This document shows positions 42,674 through 50,937 of a stretch of DNA of 64,000 nucleotides, piece by piece (the stretch's first letter is position 1; every line of letters starts with the position of its first letter). The notes under the pieces were generated by a model that did no database searches, had not been told where the DNA came from, and saw only the letters and a program-made list of their open reading frames with translations. The position numbers and the translations under genes were made by a program. The stretch is from Advenella sp048381675 (GTDB lineage: Bacteria > Pseudomonadota > Gammaproteobacteria > Burkholderiales > Burkholderiaceae_B), in NCBI RefSeq assembly GCF_048381675.1, contig NZ_JBLWIS010000001.1, forward strand, positions 310,001 to 374,000, in the 5' to 3' direction.

Positions 42674-43345
42674 ATGATAAACGCAAACTTGCCACCTGTT
42701 ATTGCCATTGATGGTCCGAGTGCTTCAGGCAAGGGAACATTAGCAGGCATTGTCGCCAAAACCCTTGGCTGGCACCAGCTTGATTCGGGCATGTTGTATC
42801 GCTTGAGTGCACTGGCGGTCATGAGAAAAGGCATTGAGCCAGGCAACGAGGCGGAGATTGCCGAGGTTGCCCGTAGCCTTGATGTTCGTTTTGACGGTCA
42901 GCAGGTGTTGTTGGATAACGACGATGTCAGTGACGTTTTACGTCAGGAAGAGGTGGGGGCATTGGCTTCCCAGATTGCCACTTATCCTTTGCTGCGTCAG
43001 GCGTTGTTCGAGCGGCAACGTGCGTTCAGGAAAGCGCCGGGACTGGTTGCTGATGGTCGTGATATGGGGACTGTTATTTTTCCTGATGCAAAATTGAAGA
43101 TTTTTCTGATTGCAGATGTCAACGAAAGGGCGCAAAGGCGTTATAAGCAGTTGATCGAAAAAGGAATTTCTGCTAACCTAATGGCCTTGTTGGAAGATCT
43201 TAAGGCGCGGGATGAACGGGATATGCATAGAAGCCATTCCCCGTTAGTGCCAGCCGAAGATGCAAAAATCATTGATTCCTCAGCGCTGTCAATAGAGGAA
43301 TCGGTTGCAAAAGTATTGGCTTACTGGTCTGAGGTAAATGCATAA
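42674..43345 (+). CDS. cmk: Cytidylate kinase
   Basis: A 223-aa kinase phosphorylating CMP and dCMP. The P-loop region is IAIDGPSASGKGTLAG. LDSGMLYRLSALAVM binds the nucleotide, and the motif VADGRDMGTVIFPDA is diagnostic. The gene order aroA-cmk-rpsA is widely conserved in proteobacteria. A long leader of about 190 bases separates it from rpsA. Confidence 0.95.
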   Translation: MINANLPPVIAIDGPSASGKGTLAGIVAKTLGWHQLDSGMLYRLSALAVMRKGIEPGNEAEIAEVARSLDVRFDGQQVLLDNDDVSDVLRQEEVGALASQIATYPLLRQALFERQRAFRKAPGLVADGRDMGTVIFPDAKLKIFLIADVNERAQRRYKQLIEKGISANLMALLEDLKARDERDMHRSHSPLVPAEDAKIIDSSALSIEESVAKVLAYWSEVNA

Positions 43346-43411
43346 GGCATTTATTGGCATTGCAGTAGGTAAATAAAGGCAAAGCCAGTTGTGGTTTTGC
43401 TGTATTGAGGG

Positions 43412-43451
43412 CTTTCATGGATAGGGGTACAAACTTTTACCCACATGAAAG
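43412..43451 (+). promoter_or_regulatory. Structured hairpin in the rpsA leader
   Basis: CTTTCATG (43412-43419) pairs with CATGAAAG (43444-43451), and inside GGGTA pairs with TACCC around an 8-base loop. The hairpin lies 83 bases before the rpsA start in a leader with a weak Shine-Dalgarno. In E. coli, S1 represses its own mRNA through such leader hairpins; the same role here is inference. Confidence 0.4.
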
Positions 43452-43533
43452 ATATCATTCACTCCGTCGGGAAAATTGTATTTCCTGGTGTGTATTTTTT
43501 TTTCAGGCCCGTTGGGCCGTTGGATATAGTTTA

Positions 43534-45246
43534 ATGACATCCGTAACTTTACAAGACGCTATTGGTGGCGAAAGCTTTGCAGACCTGTTTGCTGCAAGTG
43601 TTAAAAACCAGGATATGAAATCAGGTGAAGTGATTTCAGCAGAAGTTGTACGCATCGACCACAATTTTGTGGTTGTTAATGCCGGATTAAAATCTGAGTC
43701 TTTAATCCCTCTGGAAGAATTCCTGAACGATCAAGGCGAACTTGAGGTAAACGAAGGTGATTTCGTTTCTGTCGCCATTGATTCGCTCGAAAACGGCTAC
43801 GGAGACACAATCCTTTCCCGTGACCGCGCAAAACGTCTGTCGGCATGGCTGTCTCTTGAACAAGCGCTTGAGTCTGGTGAAATGGTTACCGGTACTATCA
43901 CCGGTAAAGTCAAAGGCGGCTTGACTGTCATGACTAACGGTATTCGCGCATTCTTGCCCGGTTCACTGGTTGATCTGCGTCCAGTAAAAGATACTACGCC
44001 TTATGAAGGCAAAACCATGGAGTTCAAGGTTATCAAGCTTGATCGCAAGCGCAATAACGTTGTTCTGTCACGTCGTTCCGTACTCGAAGTGAACATGGGT
44101 GAAGAGCGTCAAAAACTGCTTGAAACCTTGCAAGAAGGTTCAGTGGTTACCGGTATTGTTAAAAACATTACCGATTACGGTGCATTCGTTGACCTGGGCG
44201 GTATCGATGGTCTGTTGCATATCACTGATATGGCATGGCGTCGTGTACGTCACCCATCCGAAGTACTGACTGTTGGTCAGGAAGTGGAAGCCAAAGTACT
44301 GAAATTTGATCAGGAAAAGAGCCGTGTATCATTGGGTGTCAAACAGCTGGGCGAAGATCCTTGGGTCGGTCTGGCACGTCGTTACCCACAAGGTACACGC
44401 CTGTTTGGTAAAGTTACCAACCTGACCGATTACGGTGCTTTCGTAGAAGTTGAAACCGGCATTGAAGGTCTGGTTCACGTTTCCGAAATGGATTGGACGA
44501 ACAAAAACGTTGATCCACGTAAAGTTGTCAGCCTGGGTGAAGAAGTTGAAGTCATGGTACTTGAAATCGACGAAGATCGTCGTCGTATTTCATTGGGTAT
44601 GAAACAGTGCCGCGCTAACCCATGGGAAGATTTTGCCATTAACTTCAAACGTGGCGATAAAGTTCACGGTGCCATCAAGTCAATTACTGACTTCGGCGTG
44701 TTTATTGGTCTGCCTGGCGGTATCGATGGCCTGGTTCACTTGTCTGACCTTTCATGGACTGACTCTGGTGAAGAAGCGGTTCGCAACTTCAAGAAAGGCG
44801 ACGAAATTGATGCGGTTGTTCTGGCTATCGATACTGAAAAAGAGCGTATCTCTTTGGGTATCAAACAGCTGGAAGGCGATCCATTCAACAACTACGTATC
44901 TTCAAACGATAAAGGTGCGGTTGTTCCTGGCGTTATCAAGTCAGTTGAGCCTAAAGGTGCGGTTGTTACATTGTCTCTGGATGTTGAAGGTTATCTGCGT
45001 GCATCAGAAATCTCTACCGGTCGCGTAGAAGATGCAACAGCTGTCCTGAAAGAAGGCGACAATATTGAAGCCATGATCCTGAACGTAGATCGTAAGGCCC
45101 GCTCAATCCAGCTGTCTATCAAGGCACGTGATAATGCTGAAACAGCAGATGCACTGCAACGCATGACAGATTCAAGTGCTTCTTCAGGCACAACAAACCT
45201 GGGTGCCTTGCTGAAGGCTAAACTTGATCAAGCTAAAGACGAATAA
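43534..45246 (+). CDS. rpsA: 30S ribosomal protein S1
   Basis: A 570-aa RNA-binding protein with six S1 domains, each with the ITDYGAFV-type core (VKNITDYGAFVDLGGIDGLLH, VTNLTDYGAFVEVETGIEGLVH, IKSITDFGVFIGLPGGIDGLVH and degenerate copies at both ends). The start is ATG 43534, because family similarity begins at MTSVTLQDAIGGESFADLF; an upstream frame adds 43 unrelated residues. Codon choice looks more uniform than in neighbours, as expected for a highly expressed gene. ihfB follows after three bases. Confidence 0.97.
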   Translation: MTSVTLQDAIGGESFADLFAASVKNQDMKSGEVISAEVVRIDHNFVVVNAGLKSESLIPLEEFLNDQGELEVNEGDFVSVAIDSLENGYGDTILSRDRAKRLSAWLSLEQALESGEMVTGTITGKVKGGLTVMTNGIRAFLPGSLVDLRPVKDTTPYEGKTMEFKVIKLDRKRNNVVLSRRSVLEVNMGEERQKLLETLQEGSVVTGIVKNITDYGAFVDLGGIDGLLHITDMAWRRVRHPSEVLTVGQEVEAKVLKFDQEKSRVSLGVKQLGEDPWVGLARRYPQGTRLFGKVTNLTDYGAFVEVETGIEGLVHVSEMDWTNKNVDPRKVVSLGEEVEVMVLEIDEDRRRISLGMKQCRANPWEDFAINFKRGDKVHGAIKSITDFGVFIGLPGGIDGLVHLSDLSWTDSGEEAVRNFKKGDEIDAVVLAIDTEKERISLGIKQLEGDPFNNYVSSNDKGAVVPGVIKSVEPKGAVVTLSLDVEGYLRASEISTGRVEDATAVLKEGDNIEAMILNVDRKARSIQLSIKARDNAETADALQRMTDSSASSGTTNLGALLKAKLDQAKDE

Positions 45247-45249
45247 ACA

Positions 45250-45612
45250 GTGACTAAATCAGAGTTGATTGAAGCACTGGCAGCAAGCTATCCACAGCTT
45301 GCTGCACGTGACGCGGAATTTGCGGTTAAAACCATGCTGGATGCGCTGACCAATGCCTTGGCAAATGGTCAACGCATCGAGATTCGTGGTTTTGGCAGCT
45401 TTTCGTTGTCGCTGCGTGCTCCACGGGTAGGTCGTAATCCCAAGTCAGGCGAGCAGGTGTTGGTACCCGGTAAAAGGGTGCCTCACTTCAAGGCTGGCAA
45501 GGAATTACGCGAGCGTGTAGATTCTGTATTCAAAGCTGCCAATGAGCTTAATTCAGAATCTTTGGCTCATGAAGATCTTGAATCGGGTAATATCAAAGTG
45601 GCTAATTTTTAG
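45250..45612 (+). CDS. ihfB: Integration host factor beta subunit
   Basis: A 120-aa DNA-bending protein that pairs with IHF alpha. The start is GTG 45250. The DNA-binding arm is complete: GFGSFSLSLRAPRVGRNPKSGEQVLVPGK. The C-terminal extension of about 25 residues beyond the usual 94 is acidic and of unknown role. It follows rpsA as in most proteobacteria and is closed by a terminator. Confidence 0.95.
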   Translation: MTKSELIEALAASYPQLAARDAEFAVKTMLDALTNALANGQRIEIRGFGSFSLSLRAPRVGRNPKSGEQVLVPGKRVPHFKAGKELRERVDSVFKAANELNSESLAHEDLESGNIKVANF

Positions 45613-45634
45613 TTGATTTGATGTATCTGTTCAA

Positions 45635-45673
45635 TAAAAAACCCTGAAGTTAAAACTTCGGGGTTTTTTTTTG
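45635..45673 (+). terminator. Intrinsic terminator after ihfB
   Basis: ACCCTGAAGT pairs with ACTTCGGGGT (one G-U) and is followed by a T-run. It ends the gyrA-to-ihfB gene run. Confidence 0.85.
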
Positions 45674-45760
45674 GTTATAAATAATGAAAGACGAAAATGC
45701 GGTATTTTAAAAGGCCGTTTCGCATTACAATGTTTTTTTTCTGGATAAGAGGAAAGGATC

Positions 45761-46102
45761 ATGCATTACTTGATTTGGGCATTGCGCCTGATTATATTTT
45801 TACTTGTCGTGTTGTTTGCAATGAAAAATACAGAGCCTGTCTCAGTCAGGTTTTTCTCTGATGTGGCAGTGACCAATATTCCCCTGATTGTTGTATTGCT
45901 GGTTACTTTTTTCCTGGGAGCCGTGTTTGCTTATTTGCTTGCTATCCTGGTCCGGATTAAAAAAGCCCGTCAGGTCGGTCAGCTTAAAAGTGAAATTGCC
46001 CGTCTTAAAAAAGATGTTGGTGCCAGTAAAGGCAGCCCGTATTCCGAGGCGGGTAATGTACAGGCAAAGAAAACAGACTCAACAGCAATTACAAAGGTCT
46101 AG
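45761..46102 (+). CDS. lapA: LapA-like inner membrane protein (DUF1049)
   Basis: 113 aa with two membrane helices (about residues 3-20 and 40-65) and a short basic, coiled-coil-like tail. NTEPVSVRFF between the helices is typical of LapA. LapA and LapB together regulate lipopolysaccharide synthesis by controlling LpxC turnover. It starts its own transcript after the ihfB terminator and precedes lapB by 12 bases. Confidence 0.88.
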   Translation: MHYLIWALRLIIFLLVVLFAMKNTEPVSVRFFSDVAVTNIPLIVVLLVTFFLGAVFAYLLAILVRIKKARQVGQLKSEIARLKKDVGASKGSPYSEAGNVQAKKTDSTAITKV

Positions 46103-46114
46103 AGGAGTTATAGT

Positions 46115-47344
46115 TTGGTGGATTATGAAGCCTGGTGGCTGATACTTATACCCATTTTATTTGGTTTGGGATGGATCGCTGCGCGAGTTGATGTGCGGCA
46201 AATGATGTCTGAAACACGACAATTGCCCGACTCCTATTTCAAAGGGCTTAATTTTTTGTTAAATGAGGATCATGATAAAGCGATTGATGCCTTTGTTGAA
46301 GTGGCAAAGCTTGATACTGAAACCATTGAGCTTCATTTTGCCCTGGGAAGCTTGTTTCGCCGTCGTGGAGAAATAGAGCGGGCGATCAGGGTGCACCAAA
46401 GCTTGCTGTCGCGTGCTGATTTGCCCAAAAATGACCGGGATCACGCTCAGCATGAGTTGGCCCAGGATTTTTTCAAGGCGGGTATGTTTGATCGTGCCGA
46501 ACAGGCCTACAAGGCGGTGCTTGATAGCAGTTTTGCCGTGTCGGCAAACCGTTCGCTTATTCGCATTTACGAGGCTGAACACGATTGGCCCAAGGCTATC
46601 GAGGCCGTCAAGCATCTTCACCAAATTCTGGATGAGCCCATTCCACAGCTTATTCACTATCATTGTGAGCTGGCCCAGCAATCCATGCAGTCCAAACAGC
46701 CTGATCTTGCTTATATCAATGAAGAATTGAAAAAGGCCGAACAGGCACTGGTCAAACAGAAGGGAGCGCTGCGCTCCAATGCTGCGGCCGTGCGGATTGC
46801 CATGCTCAGGGCAAAATTAATGAAAATACAGGGTGATGGACTGGCTGAAAGAAAATGCCTGGAAGGTGTTGTGGCCAATGCGCCAGAATTCGTCGGTTTG
46901 ATTGCGGGTGATTTGCTGGCAAACTATAAGGCAAGCCAGCAGGCCGCTTCGGGGCTGGATATATTAAAACGGCAGTACATGGATCACCCTTCACTGGACT
47001 TGTTTAAAATCGTGTTCAGTGAGCTGCGTGAACAACAAGGTGTGGAGCAAGCCTGGCATTTTGCCTCGGAATCATTAAGGTTGCATCCCTCTTTGCTGGG
47101 TCTTGATAAGCTTCTTGAGGTTGAGTTGAAAGCATTGGCGGCCGGAGAAAAGCCGGGGCAAGCTGCCAGGATCTTACCTGATGTGGAGCTGTCCCTTTTG
47201 CACAAAATGATCCACAAGCATACGCAAAGGCTTGACAGGTATAGCTGCAGTTCCTGTGGCTTTGAGGCAAGGGTGTTTTACTGGCAATGTCCGGGCTGCA
47301 ATATGTGGGAAACTTATCAGCCGAAAAAACTGGAAGAAATGTGA
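46115..47344 (+). CDS. lapB: LapB: TPR protein controlling LPS synthesis
   Basis: 409 aa: one N-terminal membrane helix (WLILIPILFGLGWIAARV), a series of TPR-type helical repeats (about residues 45-350) and a C-terminal rubredoxin-like zinc site CSSCGFEARVFYWQCPGC (residues near 375-395). LapB hands LpxC to the FtsH protease. The start is TTG 46115, or GTG 46118; GAGGAG lies 7 bases before the TTG. Its stop overlaps the rfaE1 start. Confidence 0.94.
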   Translation: MVDYEAWWLILIPILFGLGWIAARVDVRQMMSETRQLPDSYFKGLNFLLNEDHDKAIDAFVEVAKLDTETIELHFALGSLFRRRGEIERAIRVHQSLLSRADLPKNDRDHAQHELAQDFFKAGMFDRAEQAYKAVLDSSFAVSANRSLIRIYEAEHDWPKAIEAVKHLHQILDEPIPQLIHYHCELAQQSMQSKQPDLAYINEELKKAEQALVKQKGALRSNAAAVRIAMLRAKLMKIQGDGLAERKCLEGVVANAPEFVGLIAGDLLANYKASQQAASGLDILKRQYMDHPSLDLFKIVFSELREQQGVEQAWHFASESLRLHPSLLGLDKLLEVELKALAAGEKPGQAARILPDVELSLLHKMIHKHTQRLDRYSCSSCGFEARVFYWQCPGCNMWETYQPKKLEEM

Positions 47345-48273
47345 TGGATTCATTTCCACTGGAAATTATCAAAAAGAAAAAAATCCTGGTGATTGGTGAC
47401 CTGATGCTTGATCGTTACTGGTTTGGCGAGGTCGAACGCATTTCACCTGAAGCACCGGTACCGGTGGTAAGGGTGGCCCGTCGTGAAGATCGGCTGGGAG
47501 GTGCGGCTAACGTTGCCAGAAATATTGTTGCGATGGGCGCAAAAGCTTCATTGCTGGGTATTGTCGGTCCCGATGAGGCGGGTGGGCAAATTCAGTATCT
47601 GGCCGATGAGGCAGGAATAGATCCCTATCTTATTCAGGATAAAAGCCTGCATACCACGTTGAAAATGCGCGTATTGGGGCGACAGCAGCAACTGCTCAGG
47701 ATAGATTTTGAATATCCACCGCAGCCATCAGCCCTGCAAATGCTTGATGAAAAAGCCAAGGCATTGATTGAACAACATGATGTATTGGTGCTTTCCGATT
47801 ACGCCAAGGGTGCTTTAACGCATGTTGAAGCCATGATTGCCCATGCGGTGGAAAATAAAATTCCCGTGCTGGTTGATCCCAAGGGTGACAATTATGCCCG
47901 TTATCGTCATGCCAGTCTTGTCACGCCCAATCGGTCGGAGATGCAGCAGGCGGTTGGTTGCTGGGATTCTGAAGAAAAATTGAATGAGCTGGCGCAGGCC
48001 TTGCGCAAGGAGTATTCACTCGAGGCATTGCTGATAACCCGTTCGGAGCAGGGCATGACTTTGTTTAACGAGCAGGGTCGTTTTCATGAGGATGCCTTGG
48101 CGCAAGAAGTTTTTGATGTTTCCGGTGCGGGAGATACCGTTTTGGCAACATTGGCAGTGGCTAAGGCGGCGGGCCTGGATTGGCCGCAGGCAATCTATTG
48201 GGCCAACAAGGCCGGTAGTATTGTGGTGGGCAAATTAGGTACATCTATAGTAAGTGCGGAGGAATTGTTATGA
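47344..48273 (+). CDS. rfaE1: D-glycero-beta-D-manno-heptose-7-phosphate kinase (HldE domain I)
   Basis: A 309-aa PfkB-family sugar kinase for the ADP-heptose precursor of LPS inner core. Motifs: VIGDLMLDRYWFGEVERISPEAPVPV, LGGAANVARNI and the catalytic FDVSGAGDTVLATLAVA. It lacks the nucleotidyltransferase domain II found in E. coli HldE, so a separate rfaE2 must exist elsewhere. ATG 47344 overlaps the lapB stop, and the end overlaps hldD (ATGA). Confidence 0.93.
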   Translation: MDSFPLEIIKKKKILVIGDLMLDRYWFGEVERISPEAPVPVVRVARREDRLGGAANVARNIVAMGAKASLLGIVGPDEAGGQIQYLADEAGIDPYLIQDKSLHTTLKMRVLGRQQQLLRIDFEYPPQPSALQMLDEKAKALIEQHDVLVLSDYAKGALTHVEAMIAHAVENKIPVLVDPKGDNYARYRHASLVTPNRSEMQQAVGCWDSEEKLNELAQALRKEYSLEALLITRSEQGMTLFNEQGRFHEDALAQEVFDVSGAGDTVLATLAVAKAAGLDWPQAIYWANKAGSIVVGKLGTSIVSAEELL

Positions 48274-49262
48274 TAGTAGTAACTGGGGCAGCCGGCTTTA
48301 TTGGCAGCAATATTGTGCGGGGCCTGAATCGAAAGGGAATAACTCGCGTTGTGGCGGTTGATGATCTTACCGATGGTGATAAATTCATTAATTTACGCGA
48401 TTGTCAAATTGCCGATTACATTCATAAAGATGATTTTCGCAAGCATATCAGCAATGGCAATGTCGGTAATATTAAAGCCATTATTCATCAGGGAGCATGT
48501 TCCGATACAACCGAACGTGATGGCCATTTCATGATGGATAACAATTATCGCGTAACGCTGGAGTTATGCAATTTTGCCCAGGCGCGTTCAATTCCATTCA
48601 TTTATGCTTCATCCGCAGCCGTGTATGGTGCCGGACCGGTTTATACCGAGAGTCTTGAAAACGAAGCACCCCTGAATGTGTATGGATATTCAAAATTCCT
48701 GTTTGATCAAGTGTTGCGTAGCCGCATGAATAACCTCACGGCGCAGGTGGTTGGCTTGAGGTATTTTAATGTTTATGGACCTCACGAGCAGCATAAAGGA
48801 AGAATGGCATCAGTGGCTTTCCATAATATGAACCAGTTTCTTAAAGAGGGGCATGTGCGCCTGTTTGGTGGTTGGGATGGTTATGGGGATGGGCAGCAAA
48901 GCCGCGATTTCATTTCTGTTGAAGATGTGGTGGCCGTTAATTTGTATTTTCTTGAGCACCCTGAAAAATCAGGCATTTTTAATTGTGGTTCGGGGCGTGC
49001 GCAGCCATTTAACGATGTTGCCAAGGCTGTCGTTAATACGCTTAGGGAAGAACGTGGTGAGGCAGCTTTATCATTGGAAGAATTGGTTCAGGCTGGCCTG
49101 ATTCGCTATACGCCTTTCCCCGAAGATCTTAAAGGCAGATACCAAAGTTTTACCCAGGCTGATTTGACGGCCTTGCGCCAGGCTGGCTATACCGCGGACA
49201 TGCTTGATGTTGAAACGGGTGTCAGTCGTTATGTCAAAGCCTTGCGCCAGAACACTAAATAA
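48270..49262 (+). CDS. hldD: ADP-L-glycero-D-manno-heptose 6-epimerase
   Basis: A 330-aa short-chain epimerase finishing the ADP-heptose donor. The NAD(P) site is VTGAAGFIGSNIVRGLN. YASSAAVYG and the catalytic YGYSK with FNVYGPHEQHKGRMASV are typical of HldD. Overlap with rfaE1 by four bases shows one transcript for consecutive pathway steps. Confidence 0.96.
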   Translation: MIVVTGAAGFIGSNIVRGLNRKGITRVVAVDDLTDGDKFINLRDCQIADYIHKDDFRKHISNGNVGNIKAIIHQGACSDTTERDGHFMMDNNYRVTLELCNFAQARSIPFIYASSAAVYGAGPVYTESLENEAPLNVYGYSKFLFDQVLRSRMNNLTAQVVGLRYFNVYGPHEQHKGRMASVAFHNMNQFLKEGHVRLFGGWDGYGDGQQSRDFISVEDVVAVNLYFLEHPEKSGIFNCGSGRAQPFNDVAKAVVNTLREERGEAALSLEELVQAGLIRYTPFPEDLKGRYQSFTQADLTALRQAGYTADMLDVETGVSRYVKALRQNTK

Positions 49263-49299
49263 CGGTTCTGATTTAATTTTCGTTAACAATTAATTTCAA

Positions 49300-49330
49300 G
49301 TCATCTGTAAAAATACAGATGGCTTTTTTT
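49300..49330 (+). terminator. Intrinsic terminator after hldD
   Basis: CATCTGTA-AAAA-TACAGATG hairpin followed by seven T. Confidence 0.85.
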
Positions 49331-49398
49331 ATTCATGTTTGTGTCTGTCAGGCTGGAAAATATAGGATGATGCCATCTTTGTAGAGATTGGGGCTGTT

Positions 49399-49818
49399 AT
49401 GAAAGGACTACAGCAATTCGTATCCTGTTGCTTTGCGGTTTTCCTCTGGGTAGGTGTATGCAGTATGGCATGGGCGGTTGATCTCAATTCGGCCAGTCGT
49501 GAGCAGTTGGTTTCCATCAAGGGGATTGGACTGAAAACTGCTGAAAACATCATCCGGGAGCGGCAAAGGGGTGGCCCTTTCTTGTCTAGGCAGGATTTAT
49601 CACTAAGAGTGAAAGGAATTGGTGTCAAAAAGGCTAATAAGCTGTTTGATGCCGGTTTGCAAATAAAGGGCGGGTCTTTGCCTGGGAAAAGTGTAGATAA
49701 TGCAGTTCATCAGGTTTGGCCGGTTAATAAAAAAGAAAAACAACGTCCGATTTCTGCGGCGGAGCCAAAATTGATCAAGCCAAGAGCGGGAAATGCAGAG
49801 TGGGTGGAAAAAGAATAG
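49399..49818 (+). CDS. ComEA-like helix-hairpin-helix DNA-binding protein
   Basis: 139 aa with a signal peptide (cut near AWA, residue 28). The helix-hairpin-helix pair covers about residues 29-92: DLNSASREQLVSIKGIGLKTAENIIRER and VKGIGVKKANKLFDAG. Periplasmic ComEA proteins bind incoming DNA in natural transformation. The C-terminal about 45 residues are basic and Lys/Pro-rich, without known family. Other competence genes are not visible here. Confidence 0.88.
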   Translation: MKGLQQFVSCCFAVFLWVGVCSMAWAVDLNSASREQLVSIKGIGLKTAENIIRERQRGGPFLSRQDLSLRVKGIGVKKANKLFDAGLQIKGGSLPGKSVDNAVHQVWPVNKKEKQRPISAAEPKLIKPRAGNAEWVEKE

Positions 49819-49854
49819 TGGTCTTGAATAAAAATGGTATATGATTTCACCACT

Positions 49855-50763
49855 ATGAATAAAACTTATCCTACTATTGAAGACATCATCGGTAATACAC
49901 CGTTGGTAAGGTTGCAACGCCTTCCTGGGGCCTTGGGTGATCCCAGGGGTAATGTTATTCTGGCAAAGCTTGAAGGTAACAATCCAGCCGGTTCGGTCAA
50001 GGACAGGCCTGCTTTGTCCATGATCCGGCATGCAGAAGCCAGGGGGCAAATAAAACCGGGTGATACGCTTATCGAAGCAACCAGTGGCAATACTGGCATT
50101 GCATTGGCGATGGCTGCTGCTGTCCGCGGCTATAAAATGATACTCATCATGCCAGACAACCTTTCCCTGGAGCGTCGTGCGTCCATGAAGGCTTATGGGG
50201 CGGAGCTCATACTCACCAAGGCTGAGCAGGGTGGCATGGAGTATGCCCGTGACTTGGCCATGAGGATGCAGTCCGAAGGCAAGGGGCTAGTACTTGATCA
50301 ATTTGCCAATCCAGATAACCCGTTGGCACACATAGAAGGAACCGGTCCTGAGATCTGGCAGCAAACCAACGGCGAAATAACGCATTTTGTCAGTGCCATG
50401 GGTACAACGGGTACCATTATGGGTACTGGTTCTTATCTCAAGTCAAAAAATCCTGCCATCGAAATTGTGGGGGCCCAGCCAGCACCGGGAGCATCCATAC
50501 CTGGCATTAGGAAATGGTCGGAAGAATATCAGCCCAAAATATACAATCCTAAAGGGGTGGATAGCTTTGAGTTGATTGGTCAGGAAGAGGCTGAAAACAT
50601 GGCGCGTCGGATGGCCGCAGAAGAGGGGATATTTGGTGGTATATCCGCAGCGGGTGCACTGGTTGCTGCCTTGCGTGTTGCGCAGCGTACCCGGAATGCT
50701 ACAATTGTTTATATTGTCTGCGACCGTGGAGATCGCTATTTGTCTCAGGGCGTGTTTAATTAA
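49855..50763 (+). CDS. cysM: Cysteine synthase B (CysM)
   Basis: A 302-aa PLP enzyme making cysteine from O-acetylserine and sulfide or thiosulfate. PLP Lys is K49 in NPAGSVKDRPA. The glycine loop ATSGNTGIALAMAAA and MPDNLSLERRASMKAYGAEL are as in CysM, whose characteristic ERR residues favour thiosulfate use. The start is ATG 49855; an upstream frame adds seven residues. It precedes the cbb3 locus by 174 bases. Confidence 0.94.
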   Translation: MNKTYPTIEDIIGNTPLVRLQRLPGALGDPRGNVILAKLEGNNPAGSVKDRPALSMIRHAEARGQIKPGDTLIEATSGNTGIALAMAAAVRGYKMILIMPDNLSLERRASMKAYGAELILTKAEQGGMEYARDLAMRMQSEGKGLVLDQFANPDNPLAHIEGTGPEIWQQTNGEITHFVSAMGTTGTIMGTGSYLKSKNPAIEIVGAQPAPGASIPGIRKWSEEYQPKIYNPKGVDSFELIGQEEAENMARRMAAEEGIFGGISAAGALVAALRVAQRTRNATIVYIVCDRGDRYLSQGVFN

Positions 50764-50884
50764 ATTAACAAAACACGACAGTGCAATGGAAATAGCTGGT
50801 TATTGAAAACAAAACCGGCTATTTTGACATATAAAATCATAGACTTGTTGGGTTTTTCCCAATTGTTGCTCATGAATCTGCATC

Positions 50885-50904
50885 GTCTTGATAATTATCA
50901 AGAC
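50885..50904. promoter_or_regulatory. FNR box upstream of the ccoI-like gene
   Basis: A perfect 20-bp palindrome with core TTGAT-AATT-ATCAA, the exact FNR/ANR consensus. Its centre (50894.5) is 41.5 bases before 50936, the class II activator spacing. A -10 like TACTAT lies at 50924-50929. Start site 50936 would leave only two bases before the ATG at 50938. The FNR protein is encoded at 57701-58441. Confidence 0.85.
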
Positions 50905-50937
50905 GGCTTGGACAATTAATTAGTACTATCCTATGCT

